From assembly GCA_945913285.1 (NCBI GenBank), contig CAMEDD010000005.1, forward strand, positions 24,295-88,294: a stretch of 64,000 nt of DNA. The letters run 5' to 3'. This stretch comes from Candidatus Sulfopaludibacter sp. SbA3 (GTDB lineage: Bacteria; Pseudomonadota; Alphaproteobacteria; Caulobacterales; Hyphomonadaceae). The notes below the pieces were generated by a model. That model had not been told where the DNA came from. It made no database searches and saw nothing but the letters and a program-made list of their open reading frames with translations. Shown in pieces: positions 35,614 to 46,113 of the stretch (within the stretch, counting starts at the first letter, position 1; the number at the start of each line of letters is the position of its first letter). The position numbers and the translations under genes are program-made.

Positions 35614-37071
35614 ATGTCTGGGTCATCTGGCACTCCTAGGGGCTGGGATCCCGGTGGGGCAGGGACCGGGAAGCCGAAGCGCAAAGCCAAGGCCGCTGCA
35701 ACACACAAGACGGGCGGCAAGCGCCGCAATAAGTTACCGGATACGGATCATCGTCTGCCCAAGGGCGGCGACCGGATCCTGCTCGGCTGGCAGATCGATA
35801 GCGACCGTCAACAGGTCGGCTTTCGAGACGGCCCTGTGCCGGAAACCAAAGCCGGCAAGCCGATCTGGCTTGAAGGCGAAGGCCATATGATCACCATTGC
35901 GCCAACAGGCGCGGGCAAGGGGCGCGGCGCCCTGATCCCGAACCTGCTGGTCTATCCAGGACCGGTCATCGTGATCGATCCGAAAGGCGAAGCCTGCCAC
36001 ATCACGGCACAAGCCCGCCGGCAAATGGGCCATAAAGTCCACGTCATTGATCCCTTCGCGATCGTGTCGGCGCAAACGGACAGCCTGAATCCGATGGATG
36101 CGTTCGATATCCCGGGTGTGGACGCCTCGGCGCTCGCCATGGATATCGCCAAGCAGCTGTCTGGTGGCGGCAAGATCTCCAAGGATCCCTTCTGGGATAT
36201 TCGCGGGCATGACCTGTCCGCGGGTGTGATCGCCGCCATCGCGGCCACACGGCCTCCGGAAGAGCGAAACCTGATTCAGGTCCGCCGGCTGCTGAAGCGT
36301 GATGACAGCAACTACAACCTTGCTGTGCTTCTTGATACGTGCGGCAAGAACCTGCCCTCCTTCGCGTATGACGAAATTTCAAATTATCTTCAGACGGTGG
36401 AGGTTACACGTTCGGGCATTCATGCGACGGCCTGCAGCTACTTCTCGGTGATTGCATCGGAAGCGGCCCAGAGGACGGTAGCGAAGTCCACCATCGACCT
36501 TGCGGCGGTCCGGCGGGGGGATCCGGTCACGATCTACCTGGTCGTGCCGCCCACGAAGCTGGCCAGCCATGCGCCGCTCTTCCGTCTCTGGACGGCGGCG
36601 CTGATGTCGGCCGTGCTGTCACGGGACGGAAACCTGCCGGAACATCGCACGCTGTTTGCGATCGATGAGTGCGCTCAGCTCGGAGACTTCGGCCTGTTGC
36701 CGATGGTCTACACGCTGGCGCGGTCCTACGGGATGCGTGTCTGGGCCTTCTTCCAGGACCTCGCGCAGATCCGGCAGATGCTGCCGGATGCCTGGCAGAC
36801 CGTGATCAACAACACAGCGGCCATCCAGGCCTTCGGGACGTCAACTTTTTTGTCGGCGACGGATCTGGAGAATGTGCTGGGTGATTTCTCCGCGGACGGG
36901 CTGCGGAACATGGATGGGAACCATCTGGCACTCCAGATCGCCCGGCAGCGGGGCATCACCGCACGCCGGCTCGATTATCTCTGCGACCCGGCGTTTGAGG
37001 GGCTCTTTGCCCCTCATCCCCTGATGGGGGGCCAGCCGCTCAATCGAGGCGGGCCACCTGTGGCCCTCTGA
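35614..37071 (+). CDS. Orphan VirD4/TraG-like coupling ATPase lacking membrane helices
   Basis: 485 residues; the ATG with GGAGG 8 nt upstream gives MSGSSGTPRGW. A basic Gly/Lys-rich leader (1-45) replaces the usual two N-terminal transmembrane helices. Walker A is APTGAGKG (96-103) and Walker B VIVIDPKGE (117-125). The C-terminal part has FAIDECAQLGDFG and FFQDLAQIRQM, typical of type IV coupling proteins that feed substrates to secretion channels. No relaxase or T4SS gene is in the window. It may be a remnant of an integrative element or a domesticated DNA-pumping ATPase. Confidence 0.85.
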   Translation: MSGSSGTPRGWDPGGAGTGKPKRKAKAAATHKTGGKRRNKLPDTDHRLPKGGDRILLGWQIDSDRQQVGFRDGPVPETKAGKPIWLEGEGHMITIAPTGAGKGRGALIPNLLVYPGPVIVIDPKGEACHITAQARRQMGHKVHVIDPFAIVSAQTDSLNPMDAFDIPGVDASALAMDIAKQLSGGGKISKDPFWDIRGHDLSAGVIAAIAATRPPEERNLIQVRRLLKRDDSNYNLAVLLDTCGKNLPSFAYDEISNYLQTVEVTRSGIHATACSYFSVIASEAAQRTVAKSTIDLAAVRRGDPVTIYLVVPPTKLASHAPLFRLWTAALMSAVLSRDGNLPEHRTLFAIDECAQLGDFGLLPMVYTLARSYGMRVWAFFQDLAQIRQMLPDAWQTVINNTAAIQAFGTSTFLSATDLENVLGDFSADGLRNMDGNHLALQIARQRGITARRLDYLCDPAFEGLFAPHPLMGGQPLNRGGPPVAL

Positions 37072-37077
37072 TCGTGT

Positions 37078-37118
37078 GGCGGCCCGCAGGATGTTGTCTT
37101 GCGGGCGGCCATGTTTGC
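37078..37118 (+). terminator. Hairpin after the VirD4-like gene
   Basis: The stem GCCCGCA/TGCGGGC (37082-37088 and 37100-37106) is followed by a weak T-containing tail (ATGTTTGCTTG). It may act as a terminator or only as a stabilising hairpin. Confidence 0.4.
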
Positions 37119-37202
37119 TTGTTCAGATGGCTTGCTGACGCGGCGGGCTTGCCCGGCTAGGATGTTTCGAAAGAATCACCCGTGCCCGGAAAGGCCCTGT
37201 CC

Positions 37203-37499
37203 ATGTCACCTGCCCCTGTCGGCTCCAAATCAAACCCCTCGCAGTTCGATGTGCTGACGAAGCTGGCCGATGACGAGCCGTATTTCGTGATCCGCGCGAA
37301 CGACCCCCTGTCCTCGGCGCTCGTCGAGCTGCATGCCTATATCGGGGCAGGGCAGGCCGGCGCGGCGCATAACAAGCTGGCGGAGATCATGGCGCTGACC
37401 TCGCCGCAGCCGCCGCGTCCGGCGTCCAGTCCCAAATACCGGGAAACCTTTGCCATCTCGCTGGCGATGGAGCAGTGGCGCGAAACGCACAAGAAGTAA
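37203..37499 (+). CDS. Hypothetical 98-residue protein
   Basis: GGAAAGG precedes the ATG by 8 nt. The protein is soluble, with a possible folded part at about 15-70 (QFDVLTKLADDEPYFVIRAN) and a Pro-rich linker. No family recognised. It lies 9 bp before the next GNAT gene, so it probably shares its transcript. Confidence 0.6.
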   Translation: MSPAPVGSKSNPSQFDVLTKLADDEPYFVIRANDPLSSALVELHAYIGAGQAGAAHNKLAEIMALTSPQPPRPASSPKYRETFAISLAMEQWRETHKK

Positions 37500-37508
37500 G
37501 GCCCCGCG

Positions 37509-38111
37509 ATGAAGCTTGCGCCGGTCACGCTGGAGAATGAGTTCGTCAGGTTGCGGCCGCTCGATCCGGACGGCGACGCGGCGGCGATGTCCGCGCTGGA
37601 AGCCCGGGCGCCGGAGATTTTCCGACTCTGGTCGCACTGGGGGTACGGCGACTGGGTCGGCCGCTGGATCGAGAACATCCGGGAGCGGACGCATAACGGC
37701 ACGATGATTGCCTTCGCGGTGGTTGATCCTGCGAGCGGGACTTTCCTCGGCACGACCAGCTATCTCGATCCGCATGAAGTTAACCGCGGCGTGGAAGTGG
37801 GCATGACCTCTTACGCTCCGGAAGCGCAGGGCACGATGATCAATCCGGCCGCCAAACGCCTGCTGCTGGCGCATGCGTTTGACACGCACGGCGCGTTACG
37901 CGTCCAGTTCCAGGTGGATGAGCGCAACACCCGGTCGCAGGCCGCCGTGCTCAAGCTGGGTGCGACGAAGGAAGGCGTGCTGCGCAACCACCGCATCCTG
38001 CAGACAGGGTATGTCCGCAACACGGTCTTGTTCTCGATCCTGGATACGGAATGGCCCGCGACGCGGGACCGGCTTGATGCCCGTCTTGAGGCGACGCGGG
38101 TGGGGTCATGA
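37509..38111 (+). CDS. RimJ-type GNAT N-acetyltransferase
   Basis: 200 residues. The pattern VRLRPLDPDGDAAAMSAL, IAFAVVDPASGTFLGTTSYLD and FQVDERNTRSQAAVLKLGA is that of the RimJ/RimL group that acetylates protein N-termini or small amines. Its stop overlaps the DUF4169 start (ATGA), so translation is coupled. Confidence 0.88.
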   Translation: MKLAPVTLENEFVRLRPLDPDGDAAAMSALEARAPEIFRLWSHWGYGDWVGRWIENIRERTHNGTMIAFAVVDPASGTFLGTTSYLDPHEVNRGVEVGMTSYAPEAQGTMINPAAKRLLLAHAFDTHGALRVQFQVDERNTRSQAAVLKLGATKEGVLRNHRILQTGYVRNTVLFSILDTEWPATRDRLDARLEATRVGS

Positions 38112-38302
38112 CCACGCCGATCAACCTCAACAAGGCGCGCAAGGCAAAGGCCAAGACGGAGGCTGAGCAGCGCGCGAAAGAGAACCGCGCGAAGTTCGGG
38201 CGGACGAAATCCGACAAAGAACTTGAGGCCGCCAAAGCCGAAAAACTGGCAAAGCTGACCGAGGCTCACAAGCGCGACCGGCCTGAATCAAAAGACGGTT
38301 AA
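38108..38302 (+). CDS. DUF4169 family small charged protein
   Basis: 64 residues, rich in Lys, Ala and Glu, beginning MTTPINLNKARKAKAKTEAE, the usual DUF4169 beginning, followed by a predicted continuous helix. Function unknown. It overlaps the upstream acetyltransferase gene by 4 bp. Confidence 0.8.
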   Translation: MTTPINLNKARKAKAKTEAEQRAKENRAKFGRTKSDKELEAAKAEKLAKLTEAHKRDRPESKDG

Positions 38303-38371
38303 AAAAGCGTTGACAATTTGGCCCGTGCTTTGCACTCGTGTCCACTTGTCTAAGTTCAGGAGCGTGCGGTC

Positions 38372-38497
38372 GTGGCGAAGAACATTCTCTGGAAAACAAT
38401 GTTCAGCTTTGTCGCCTTCTCCGCTGGCATCATCTGGGGCATCGCGGCGGAAGCCAGCGCGGCGGGTCTTCCTCTCATCGGCGTCTTCCAGGGCTAA
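38372..38497 (+). CDS. 41-residue single-helix membrane protein
   Basis: GTG start with AGGAG 9 nt upstream; the protein begins VAKNILWKTMFSFVAFSAG and has one hydrophobic helix at about residues 7-27 before a short tail and TAA at 38495-38497. TTGACA lies at 38310-38315 as a possible -35. Too short for standard gene calling. Single-sequence support only, so this is tentative. Confidence 0.5.
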   Translation: MAKNILWKTMFSFVAFSAGIIWGIAAEASAAGLPLIGVFQG

Positions 38498-38506
38498 GCC
38501 CCCGGC

Positions 38507-39514
38507 TCAGCTGCCGCTGACGTCAATTGCTTTATCAATCAGCGTGTTCTCACGGCGTCCCCTGTTAACGCGGGCGAGCGCATCGAAGATGACTTTCGCG
38601 TCCTTGTCCTTCAGCAGCGGGATCTGCTTGGCGAGTTCTGCGGCGCGGGCGTACTGCGAATGGGCGCCGGCCATGTCGCCCCGCGCCTCGGCGCAGGCGC
38701 CCGAATTGTGCAGGATACCGGGTGAGGCCGGGTAGGCGGCGGCGAGCTCCTCCCACTGCGCGCAGGCGCCCAGGAAGTTGCCGCCCTTCGTGGCTTTCAC
38801 CGCGGCCGCAAACCGGGCATCGCCCTTTTCTTCACCAGACAGCGGGTTGGTCACAATCTCGGCGCGGAAACTCGCCATGTAAGGGGCGATATCGAACCGG
38901 AACAGGCGCACGGCTTCCGGTACAGCCTCGGCAATCATGCCATACGGCGCGTCATATGAGCTGTAGATTTCGTGCAACGTCGAGCCGACCGTACCGGTCG
39001 GTTGACCCGTGTCCGGATATTCGGCGACATCATAGCAGTCTTCCCGCTCAGACGTGCCGCCCTTTGCGGAGGCGAAGACCAGGCGGCGATTGGCAAGGTC
39101 GGTCAGACGGGCGCGCACGTCGACGTCCACGAGATCCTTCACGCACTCCTTTTCGACGATGGCGTGATGCTCGCAATCGAAGGGGCCGTCCCACTCGACG
39201 CACTTGCGTTCGTTTTCGCGCCGGATTTCGCCCCGGTAGCTCGTGACCACGACGTCGCCTTCATAGATGCCCTGCGGCTGGTCGGGGTCCAGGACAACGA
39301 ACCAGGGCTGGCCCTCCAACTCGGCAGAGCGGATCAGCGCCCCGAATTCCTGTTCGGCGACCTCGCCCGCAGGGCCCCCGAACCGGCCGGCCACCACGTC
39401 GGTATATTCGAGCGCCTCTGGAAAGTTCGGCGCGGCGCGGCTGACATAATCATAGCCGGGTGTCTGGCAGGCCGCGACGAGGCCAAATGCGCCAAGAGCC
39501 AGAATGCGCTTCAT
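38507..39514 (-). CDS. Putative lipoprotein with TPR-like C-terminus
   Basis: 335 residues. The ATG gives a lipoprotein signal (LVAAC, Cys about residue 16). The middle has two cysteine pairs (KCVEWDGPFDC and KECVKDLV). The C-terminal 100 residues look like two tetratricopeptide-type helical pairs (NFLGACAQWEELAAAYPAS and GDMAGAHSQYARAAELAKQ). Function unknown. An outer-membrane-linked scaffold role is possible. Confidence 0.7.
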   Translation of the reverse strand: MKRILALGAFGLVAACQTPGYDYVSRAAPNFPEALEYTDVVAGRFGGPAGEVAEQEFGALIRSAELEGQPWFVVLDPDQPQGIYEGDVVVTSYRGEIRRENERKCVEWDGPFDCEHHAIVEKECVKDLVDVDVRARLTDLANRRLVFASAKGGTSEREDCYDVAEYPDTGQPTGTVGSTLHEIYSSYDAPYGMIAEAVPEAVRLFRFDIAPYMASFRAEIVTNPLSGEEKGDARFAAAVKATKGGNFLGACAQWEELAAAYPASPGILHNSGACAEARGDMAGAHSQYARAAELAKQIPLLKDKDAKVIFDALARVNRGRRENTLIDKAIDVSGS

Positions 39515-39630
39515 CTTGTAACCCCACTCAATCGTCTGATCAGAGGTGCCGCCTCGCCGCCGCTGCGTCAATGGTTGACGCAGGCGCGCTGTCGTCCCAC
39601 CTCACGCGCAGCTGACCAAAGGATAACCCC

Positions 39631-40737
39631 ATGACGCGAACGCTTTTCACCCCCTTCAAACTCGGCAAACTCGAACTCAGGAACCGCATCGTCATGGCGC
39701 CGATGACCCGGTCCAGGTCGCCGGGCGGCGTGCCGGGTGAAGATGTCGCCGATTATTACGCCCGCCGGGCCGCCGCCGATGTCGGCCTGATCGTCACCGA
39801 GGGCACGACCGTGCGCCGCGGCGGATCGTCGAATGACCCGAACGTCCCGAACTTCTACAAGGCCGACGCGCTGAAGGGCTGGGGCCGCGTGGTCGAGAAG
39901 GTCCACGCCGAGGGCGGCGCCATCGCGCCCCAGATCTGGCACCAGGGCATGGTGCGCAAGCAGGGAACCGGGCCGGAGCCTGAGGCGCCGACCGACAGCC
40001 CCTCGGGCATGACCCACACGGGCAAGCAGGTGCTGCCGGAACCGACCACGGCAGACGTGGATGACATGGTGCTGGCCTATGCCGACGCCGCCGCCGATGC
40101 GAAACGCCTCGGCTTCGACACCCTCGAAATCCACGGCGCGCATGGCTACCTGATCGACCAGTTTTTCTGGGACGCGATGAACAAGCGGTCTGACCGCTAC
40201 GGTGGCAGCCTTGTGGACCGCGCCAGCTTCGGCGGCGACATCATCCGCGAGATCCGCAAGAAGGTTGGCCCGGATTTCCCGATCATCCTGCGCTATTCGC
40301 AGTGGAAGCAGCAGGATTACACCGCGCGCCTCGCACCGACCCCGCAGGAGCTGGAAGCGTTCCTCAAGGTGTTCGCCGATGCGGGCGTGGACTGCCTGCA
40401 CGTCTCCCAGCGCCGCTATTGGGAGCCGGAATTCCCGGAGATCGATGGCGCGGGCGGCCTGAACGGCGCGGGCTGGGCTAAGAAGCTCACGGGACTGCCG
40501 ACGATCACGGTCGGCTCGGTCGGCCTGAACGGTGACTTCGAGAAATCCTTCACCGGGGAAGGCGCCCCGCAGCGCTCACTCGATGATCTGGAAGCTCGCC
40601 TCGACAAGGGCGAGTTTGACCTCGTCGGCGTCGGCCGCGCCGTCCTGCAGGACCCCGAATGGGCCAAGAAGGTCAAGGAAGGCCGCTTCGCCGACCTGCG
40701 CGACTATGACGGCAAGGCGCTTGCCACGCTCTACTAG
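39631..40737 (+). CDS. Old yellow enzyme family NADH:flavin oxidoreductase
   Basis: 368 residues. TIM-barrel FMN enzyme: LRNRIVMAPMTRSRS, QIWHQGMVRK, the catalytic region HGAHGYLIDQFFW, and DLVGVGRAVLQDPEWAKKV for phosphate binding. OYE enzymes reduce activated alkenes, nitro compounds or nitrate esters with NAD(P)H. The substrate is not readable. Confidence 0.93.
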   Translation: MTRTLFTPFKLGKLELRNRIVMAPMTRSRSPGGVPGEDVADYYARRAAADVGLIVTEGTTVRRGGSSNDPNVPNFYKADALKGWGRVVEKVHAEGGAIAPQIWHQGMVRKQGTGPEPEAPTDSPSGMTHTGKQVLPEPTTADVDDMVLAYADAAADAKRLGFDTLEIHGAHGYLIDQFFWDAMNKRSDRYGGSLVDRASFGGDIIREIRKKVGPDFPIILRYSQWKQQDYTARLAPTPQELEAFLKVFADAGVDCLHVSQRRYWEPEFPEIDGAGGLNGAGWAKKLTGLPTITVGSVGLNGDFEKSFTGEGAPQRSLDDLEARLDKGEFDLVGVGRAVLQDPEWAKKVKEGRFADLRDYDGKALATLY

Positions 40738-40823
40738 ACGGCGCCGGGCGAGCCTTTCTTTCATCCGTTCGGGTCCGGCCTGCGTATCATCTACAGCATG
40801 ATCGCAGATCGGACCCCGACCGC

Positions 40824-41366
40824 ATGAAATTCTCATCCCTGCTTCTCCCCGCGCTCCTCGCTGCAACGGCTGTGACCACGACCAGCTGCGCATCCGGCAG
40901 CACGTTGCAACAGTTTGAAACGGCCCCGCGCCAGCTCGTTCTCGAAGATTACTTCAAGGGCGAGACGACCGCTTACGGCGTGTTCGAGGACCGGTTCGGC
41001 AAGGTGCGCCGCCAGTTCAAGGTGAACATCACCGGCGAGGTCAAAGGCAACCGCCTGACCCTTACAGAGAAGTTCGAATACGATGACGGCGAGCGCGACA
41101 CGCGCGTCTGGGAAATCGACATCCTCGGCAATGGCCAGTATCGCGGCACAGCCGGTGATGTACCTGTGCCCGCGGTCGGGCAGGTGAGTGGCAACGCGTT
41201 CAACTGGAGATACAAGGTGGACCTGAAGGTCGGCGACTCGGTCTGGAATGTCGGCTTCGACGACTGGATGTTCCTGATGCAGGACGACGTGCTGATCAAC
41301 CGGGCCTATGTCACCCGCTACGGGATCGAGATCGGCCAGGTGACAATTGCGTTCAACAAGAAGTGA
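40824..41366 (+). CDS. DUF3833 family lipoprotein
   Basis: 180 residues with a lipoprotein signal (VTTTSC, Cys about residue 22). FETAPRQLVLEDYFKGETTA and WMFLMQDDVLINRAYVTRYG are typical of the DUF3833 beta-barrel-like family. Function unknown. Convergent with the next gene. Confidence 0.85.
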   Translation: MKFSSLLLPALLAATAVTTTSCASGSTLQQFETAPRQLVLEDYFKGETTAYGVFEDRFGKVRRQFKVNITGEVKGNRLTLTEKFEYDDGERDTRVWEIDILGNGQYRGTAGDVPVPAVGQVSGNAFNWRYKVDLKVGDSVWNVGFDDWMFLMQDDVLINRAYVTRYGIEIGQVTIAFNKK

Positions 41367-41369
41367 GCG

Positions 41370-42029
41370 TCAACCCGGAACAGGTGTCACGGTCACTTGT
41401 GCCGGCGGAAGTATCGCCTTGTAGCCCCCGCTCTTCCGGCTTTTGAATTCATTCAACAAGACTTGGCTGGTTTCGCGGTCCCGCGGGTCGGTTTTCGTCG
41501 CCAATTCGGTTTCAAGAGCGGCGATCCGTCCCTCAAGCCAGGCATCGGCCTTTTTGATCATTTCGTCGTTGGCGGCTTGCTCTTGCGACCCGTCATCGGA
41601 CCGCCAGGCTTCGATCTTCCGGCCGCGCGCGAAAGTGCACTGGCCAGAGTCGAGCGCGACATGCTCGGTTGCCGGATGTTCGGAGCCGGCATTCGGATTG
41701 GCGTAGATGTCGAGATTTACCGGCACAACTTTCGTGGCGTGGTTACAGATCTTGAAGAGCTGCGCGGGCGCTTCTGCTTCGGCCGCGTCGGTGACAAGGC
41801 TACGCCTTTCGTTCGGGCCAACTTCAACGGCCACCGTGTTTGGATCGGTGTTTGTGACTGTCGGCGGCAGGGCCAGCGTTCGCTGAAGCGAGTCGCGCGA
41901 GCGGAGATCTTGACCCCGTCCCTCGTATTTGGCGAGGTCCGCCGCGCTGGGGCTATCCTTCTTGGCCGGCATGACAAACGAACACGCGGCCAAAAAGGCA
42001 AGGGCCGGCAGCGCAATGTAACGGATCAT
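41370..42029 (-). CDS. Putative lipoprotein, unknown function
   Basis: 219 residues from the ATG with GGGGAG 6 nt upstream. The signal ends in the lipobox FLAAC. A folded middle has two cysteines (KICNHATKVV and SGQCTFARGR), which could form a disulfide. The C-terminus is charged with a coiled-coil look. No family assigned. Confidence 0.7.
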   Translation of the reverse strand: MIRYIALPALAFLAACSFVMPAKKDSPSAADLAKYEGRGQDLRSRDSLQRTLALPPTVTNTDPNTVAVEVGPNERRSLVTDAAEAEAPAQLFKICNHATKVVPVNLDIYANPNAGSEHPATEHVALDSGQCTFARGRKIEAWRSDDGSQEQAANDEMIKKADAWLEGRIAALETELATKTDPRDRETSQVLLNEFKSRKSGGYKAILPPAQVTVTPVPG

Positions 42030-42181
42030 AATCAACTCCCCTTGCAACCCTTGATGTTGGCATGTGCAATTTCCGCAACAAGCAGGGCGGGCACGGATGT
42101 TCGAAAGTTCACGCTCCCCCCCTGTTTCCCGGAACCTGCCGATGAAAGCGACGGTATGCCCGGAACATCGAAGCCTGCTAT

Positions 42182-44527
42182 ATGTTCCCGATGAGTTCCA
42201 ATCCGAATCGCTTGCCTATCAGCCAGATGGCTGCCGCGCGTCCGCCCGCCCCCGCGGCGGAGGGGGCGCCATACCTCAACGGCCTGAACCCGGAACAGCG
42301 CGAGGCCGTGCTGCACACCGAGGGCCCGCTGCTGGTGCTCGCCGGGGCAGGCACCGGCAAGACGCGGGTGCTGACCGCGCGGCTGGCACATATCGTGGCG
42401 ACGCGGCGCGCCTATCCCTGGCAGACGCTGACCGTGACATTCACGAACAAGGCGGCGCGCGAAATGCGCGAGCGGGCGCTGGCTCTGCTGGGCGAGGCGG
42501 GGGAGGGCCTGCGCTGGCTGGGCACGTTCCACTCGATCTCGGCGCAGATCCTGCGCAAGCATTGTGAGCTGGTGGGCCTGAAGCCCACCTTCACCATTCT
42601 GGACACGGACGATCAGGTGCGGCTGTGCAAGCAGATCGTGCAGGCGGAGAACCTCGATCCCAAACGCTGGGCGCCGCGGTATCTGGCAGGCCTGATTGAT
42701 GGCTGGAAGAACCGCGCGTTGCTGCCGGACAAGGTGCCGGTGGAAGAGGCGGAACTGTTCGGCAATGGCAAGGGCATCGAATGTTACAGGATTTACCAGG
42801 CGCGCCTGAAGGTGCTGAACGCCTGCGATTTCGGTGACCTCTTGATCCACAACATCACGATCTTTCAGGATAACCCAGACATCCTGCAGGACTATCATTC
42901 GAAGTTCCGCTACATCCTCGTGGACGAATATCAGGACACGAACGTTGCGCAGTATCTCTGGCTGCGGCTGCTGGCGCAGGGCTCGAAGAATATCTGCTGT
43001 GTCGGGGATGACGACCAGTCGATCTATGGCTGGCGCGGCGCGGAAGTCGATAACATCCTGCGTTTCGACAAGGATTTTCCGGGCGCGAAAGTCGTTCGCC
43101 TTGAGCGCAATTATCGCTCCACGCAGCATATCCTGGCGGCTGCATCGGCCATCATCGCCAATAACAAGGGCCGGCTCGGCAAGGCGCTGTATGTCGGCGA
43201 TGACAGCGCGGCGGCGAGCGACCCGGATGCGGCGAAGGTCAAGGTGCGCGGCCTCTGGGACGGAGAGGCGGAAAGCCGTCTGATTGCGGATGATATCGAA
43301 AGCTGGGTGCGCAAGGGGGGGCGGCATGATCAGTGCGCGGTGCTTGTGCGCGCCTCCTGGCAGATGCGTGCATTTGAGGAGCGCTTTATCCTGCTGGGCA
43401 TTCCTTACCGCGTCATTGGTGGGCCGCGCTTTTTCGAGCGCGCCGAGATCCGCGATGCAATGGCTTACCTGCGGCTTGTGCGTTCCCCGGATGACGACCT
43501 GGCTTTCGAGCGCGTGGTCAACGAGCCGAAACGCGGCGTCGGGGACTCAAGCCTCGCCAAGCTGCAATCCTATGCGCGGGCGGACGGGCGCAGCCTGTTC
43601 ACGCTGACGCCGATGGTTCTGCAGACCGACGAGATCAAGGGCGCGGCCAAACGCGGCCTGACCGTCTTCATCGACCAGATCAATATGTGGCGCGACAAGC
43701 TTGCGGGCGGTCTGCCGCACACGGAGCTTGCCGAGATGATCCTTGAGGAGTCTGGTTATACGGACATGCTCCAGAAGGATCGCAGCCCACAGGCACAGGG
43801 CCGTCTCGACAACCTGAAGGAACTCGTCCGCGCGATGGGTGAGTTCTACACGCTGGCGGGATTTCTGGAGCATGTGGAGCTGGTCATGGATGCTGCCTCC
43901 GGCGCGGGCAGCGATGACCAGGTCCAGATACTCACGCTACACGGCGCCAAGGGCCTTGAATGGCCCGTGGTGTTCCTGCCGGGTTGGGAGGAGGAAGTGT
44001 TCCCCTCGCGCCGCTCGCTCGACGAGAGCGGCCTGCGCGGCCTCGAAGAGGAGCGCCGTCTCGCCTATGTCGGTATCACGCGGGCGCGGGCGCAGTGTTT
44101 TATCTCGTTTGTGGCCAACCGTCAGATTTACGGCCGGTGGCAATCCGTGCTGCCGAGCCGGTTCATCGACGAGCTGCCGCACGAGCATGTCGATGCGGTG
44201 TCCGAGACTGGTTATTCCGGCATTCCGGGCGCCGAGAGTGCCTTTGTCGGCTCGGTCGAGGATCTCGGCGAGCGCTCGAATTATGAAAGCCCAGGCTGGA
44301 AGCGGCTCAAGGAAAACGCGGCCCGCCCCTCTGGGGCGCCGCCGCGTGAGACGTCCGGCCTGATCGCGACGGCGTCCGGCCCGGACTCCTTCCCGCCCGG
44401 CGCCCGCGTGTTTCATGACAAGTTTGGCTATGGCCGGGTCGCCTTCAGCGAAGGCAACAAGCTGACCGTCGACTTCGATAAGACCGGCCGCAAGAAGGTG
44501 ATCGCGACGTTTGTTACGGCGGCCTGA
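42182..44527 (+). CDS. uvrD: UvrD/PcrA-family superfamily 1 DNA helicase
   Basis: 781 residues; a second ATG is three codons in. Motif I LAGAGTGKTR, motif II VDEYQDTN, motif III GDDDQSIYGWRG and motif VI YVGITRAR are intact. A C-terminal domain after a linker (FHDKFGYGRVAFSEGNKLTVDF) is the Tudor-like RNA-polymerase-binding module seen in UvrD/PcrA. It unwinds 3'-5' in nucleotide excision and mismatch repair. Confidence 0.96.
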   Translation: MFPMSSNPNRLPISQMAAARPPAPAAEGAPYLNGLNPEQREAVLHTEGPLLVLAGAGTGKTRVLTARLAHIVATRRAYPWQTLTVTFTNKAAREMRERALALLGEAGEGLRWLGTFHSISAQILRKHCELVGLKPTFTILDTDDQVRLCKQIVQAENLDPKRWAPRYLAGLIDGWKNRALLPDKVPVEEAELFGNGKGIECYRIYQARLKVLNACDFGDLLIHNITIFQDNPDILQDYHSKFRYILVDEYQDTNVAQYLWLRLLAQGSKNICCVGDDDQSIYGWRGAEVDNILRFDKDFPGAKVVRLERNYRSTQHILAAASAIIANNKGRLGKALYVGDDSAAASDPDAAKVKVRGLWDGEAESRLIADDIESWVRKGGRHDQCAVLVRASWQMRAFEERFILLGIPYRVIGGPRFFERAEIRDAMAYLRLVRSPDDDLAFERVVNEPKRGVGDSSLAKLQSYARADGRSLFTLTPMVLQTDEIKGAAKRGLTVFIDQINMWRDKLAGGLPHTELAEMILEESGYTDMLQKDRSPQAQGRLDNLKELVRAMGEFYTLAGFLEHVELVMDAASGAGSDDQVQILTLHGAKGLEWPVVFLPGWEEEVFPSRRSLDESGLRGLEEERRLAYVGITRARAQCFISFVANRQIYGRWQSVLPSRFIDELPHEHVDAVSETGYSGIPGAESAFVGSVEDLGERSNYESPGWKRLKENAARPSGAPPRETSGLIATASGPDSFPPGARVFHDKFGYGRVAFSEGNKLTVDFDKTGRKKVIATFVTAA

Positions 44528-44547
44528 TCCCGTTCAGGTTTGAGATT

Positions 44548-44826
44548 GCAACGCCGCGAGACGCAGAACCCCGCCCAGGGAGGGAGGGAAATGCAGGTTC
44601 TGACGCTTCAGGCTTCGGGAGGAAAGCGCGCTGAGGGCCGTCATCTCCGGCGTTGCGAGCAGATACGCGCAGACCCGATCCCAAGCGGAGCCGAACGATC
44701 CGTTCATTTGCGGCTCGTGCGATCCGTAGAGGCCGCCGCTCTACCGCTGGACCGTGACGGCTTGGGCGTCCTGATCGTTAACGGGATGGCCGGCCGCGGT
44801 AACGAATGCGGAACGGACAGTTCCGC
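44548..44826 (+). ncRNA. Candidate structured RNA or leader upstream of mreB
   Basis: The 500-bp gap between uvrD and mreB has no credible gene but many nested stems: GCAACGCCG/CGGCGTTGC (44548-44556, 44648-44656), enclosing CAGAACC/GGTTCTG (44564, 44596) and CTTCAG/CTGAGG; CCCAAGC/GCTTGGG (44680-44686, 44760-44766), enclosing GAGCCG/CGGCTC (44688, 44711) and GTAGAG/CTCTAC (44726, 44739); and GCGGAAC/GTTCCGC (44808, 44820). The layout is two multi-branched domains and a hairpin. I did not match RNase P, SRP or 6S motifs. It could be the mreB leader or a separate RNA. GC-rich DNA makes chance stems common. Confidence 0.45.
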
Positions 44827-44912
44827 TGAGGGGATAAACAAGGCCCTATCGCGTTGCCCGACCTCCACAGAATCACGGTGCTCCTAAACCTCAAACGATG
44901 CGTTCCGCTTAG

Positions 44913-46076
<1,164 letters not shown>

Positions 46077-46113
46077 TACGCGGGCATTCCAAGTAGGCGA
46101 GGGAGCTTGAGGC

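Noticed and set aside
42032..43327. 431-codon minus-strand ORF antisense to uvrD
   Set aside because: Antisense shadow of a conserved helicase; no domain in the translation.
44540..44887. 115-codon ORF with TTG start in the uvrD-mreB gap
   Set aside because: Composition is poor for coding and lacks a domain; the region looks more like structured noncoding DNA.
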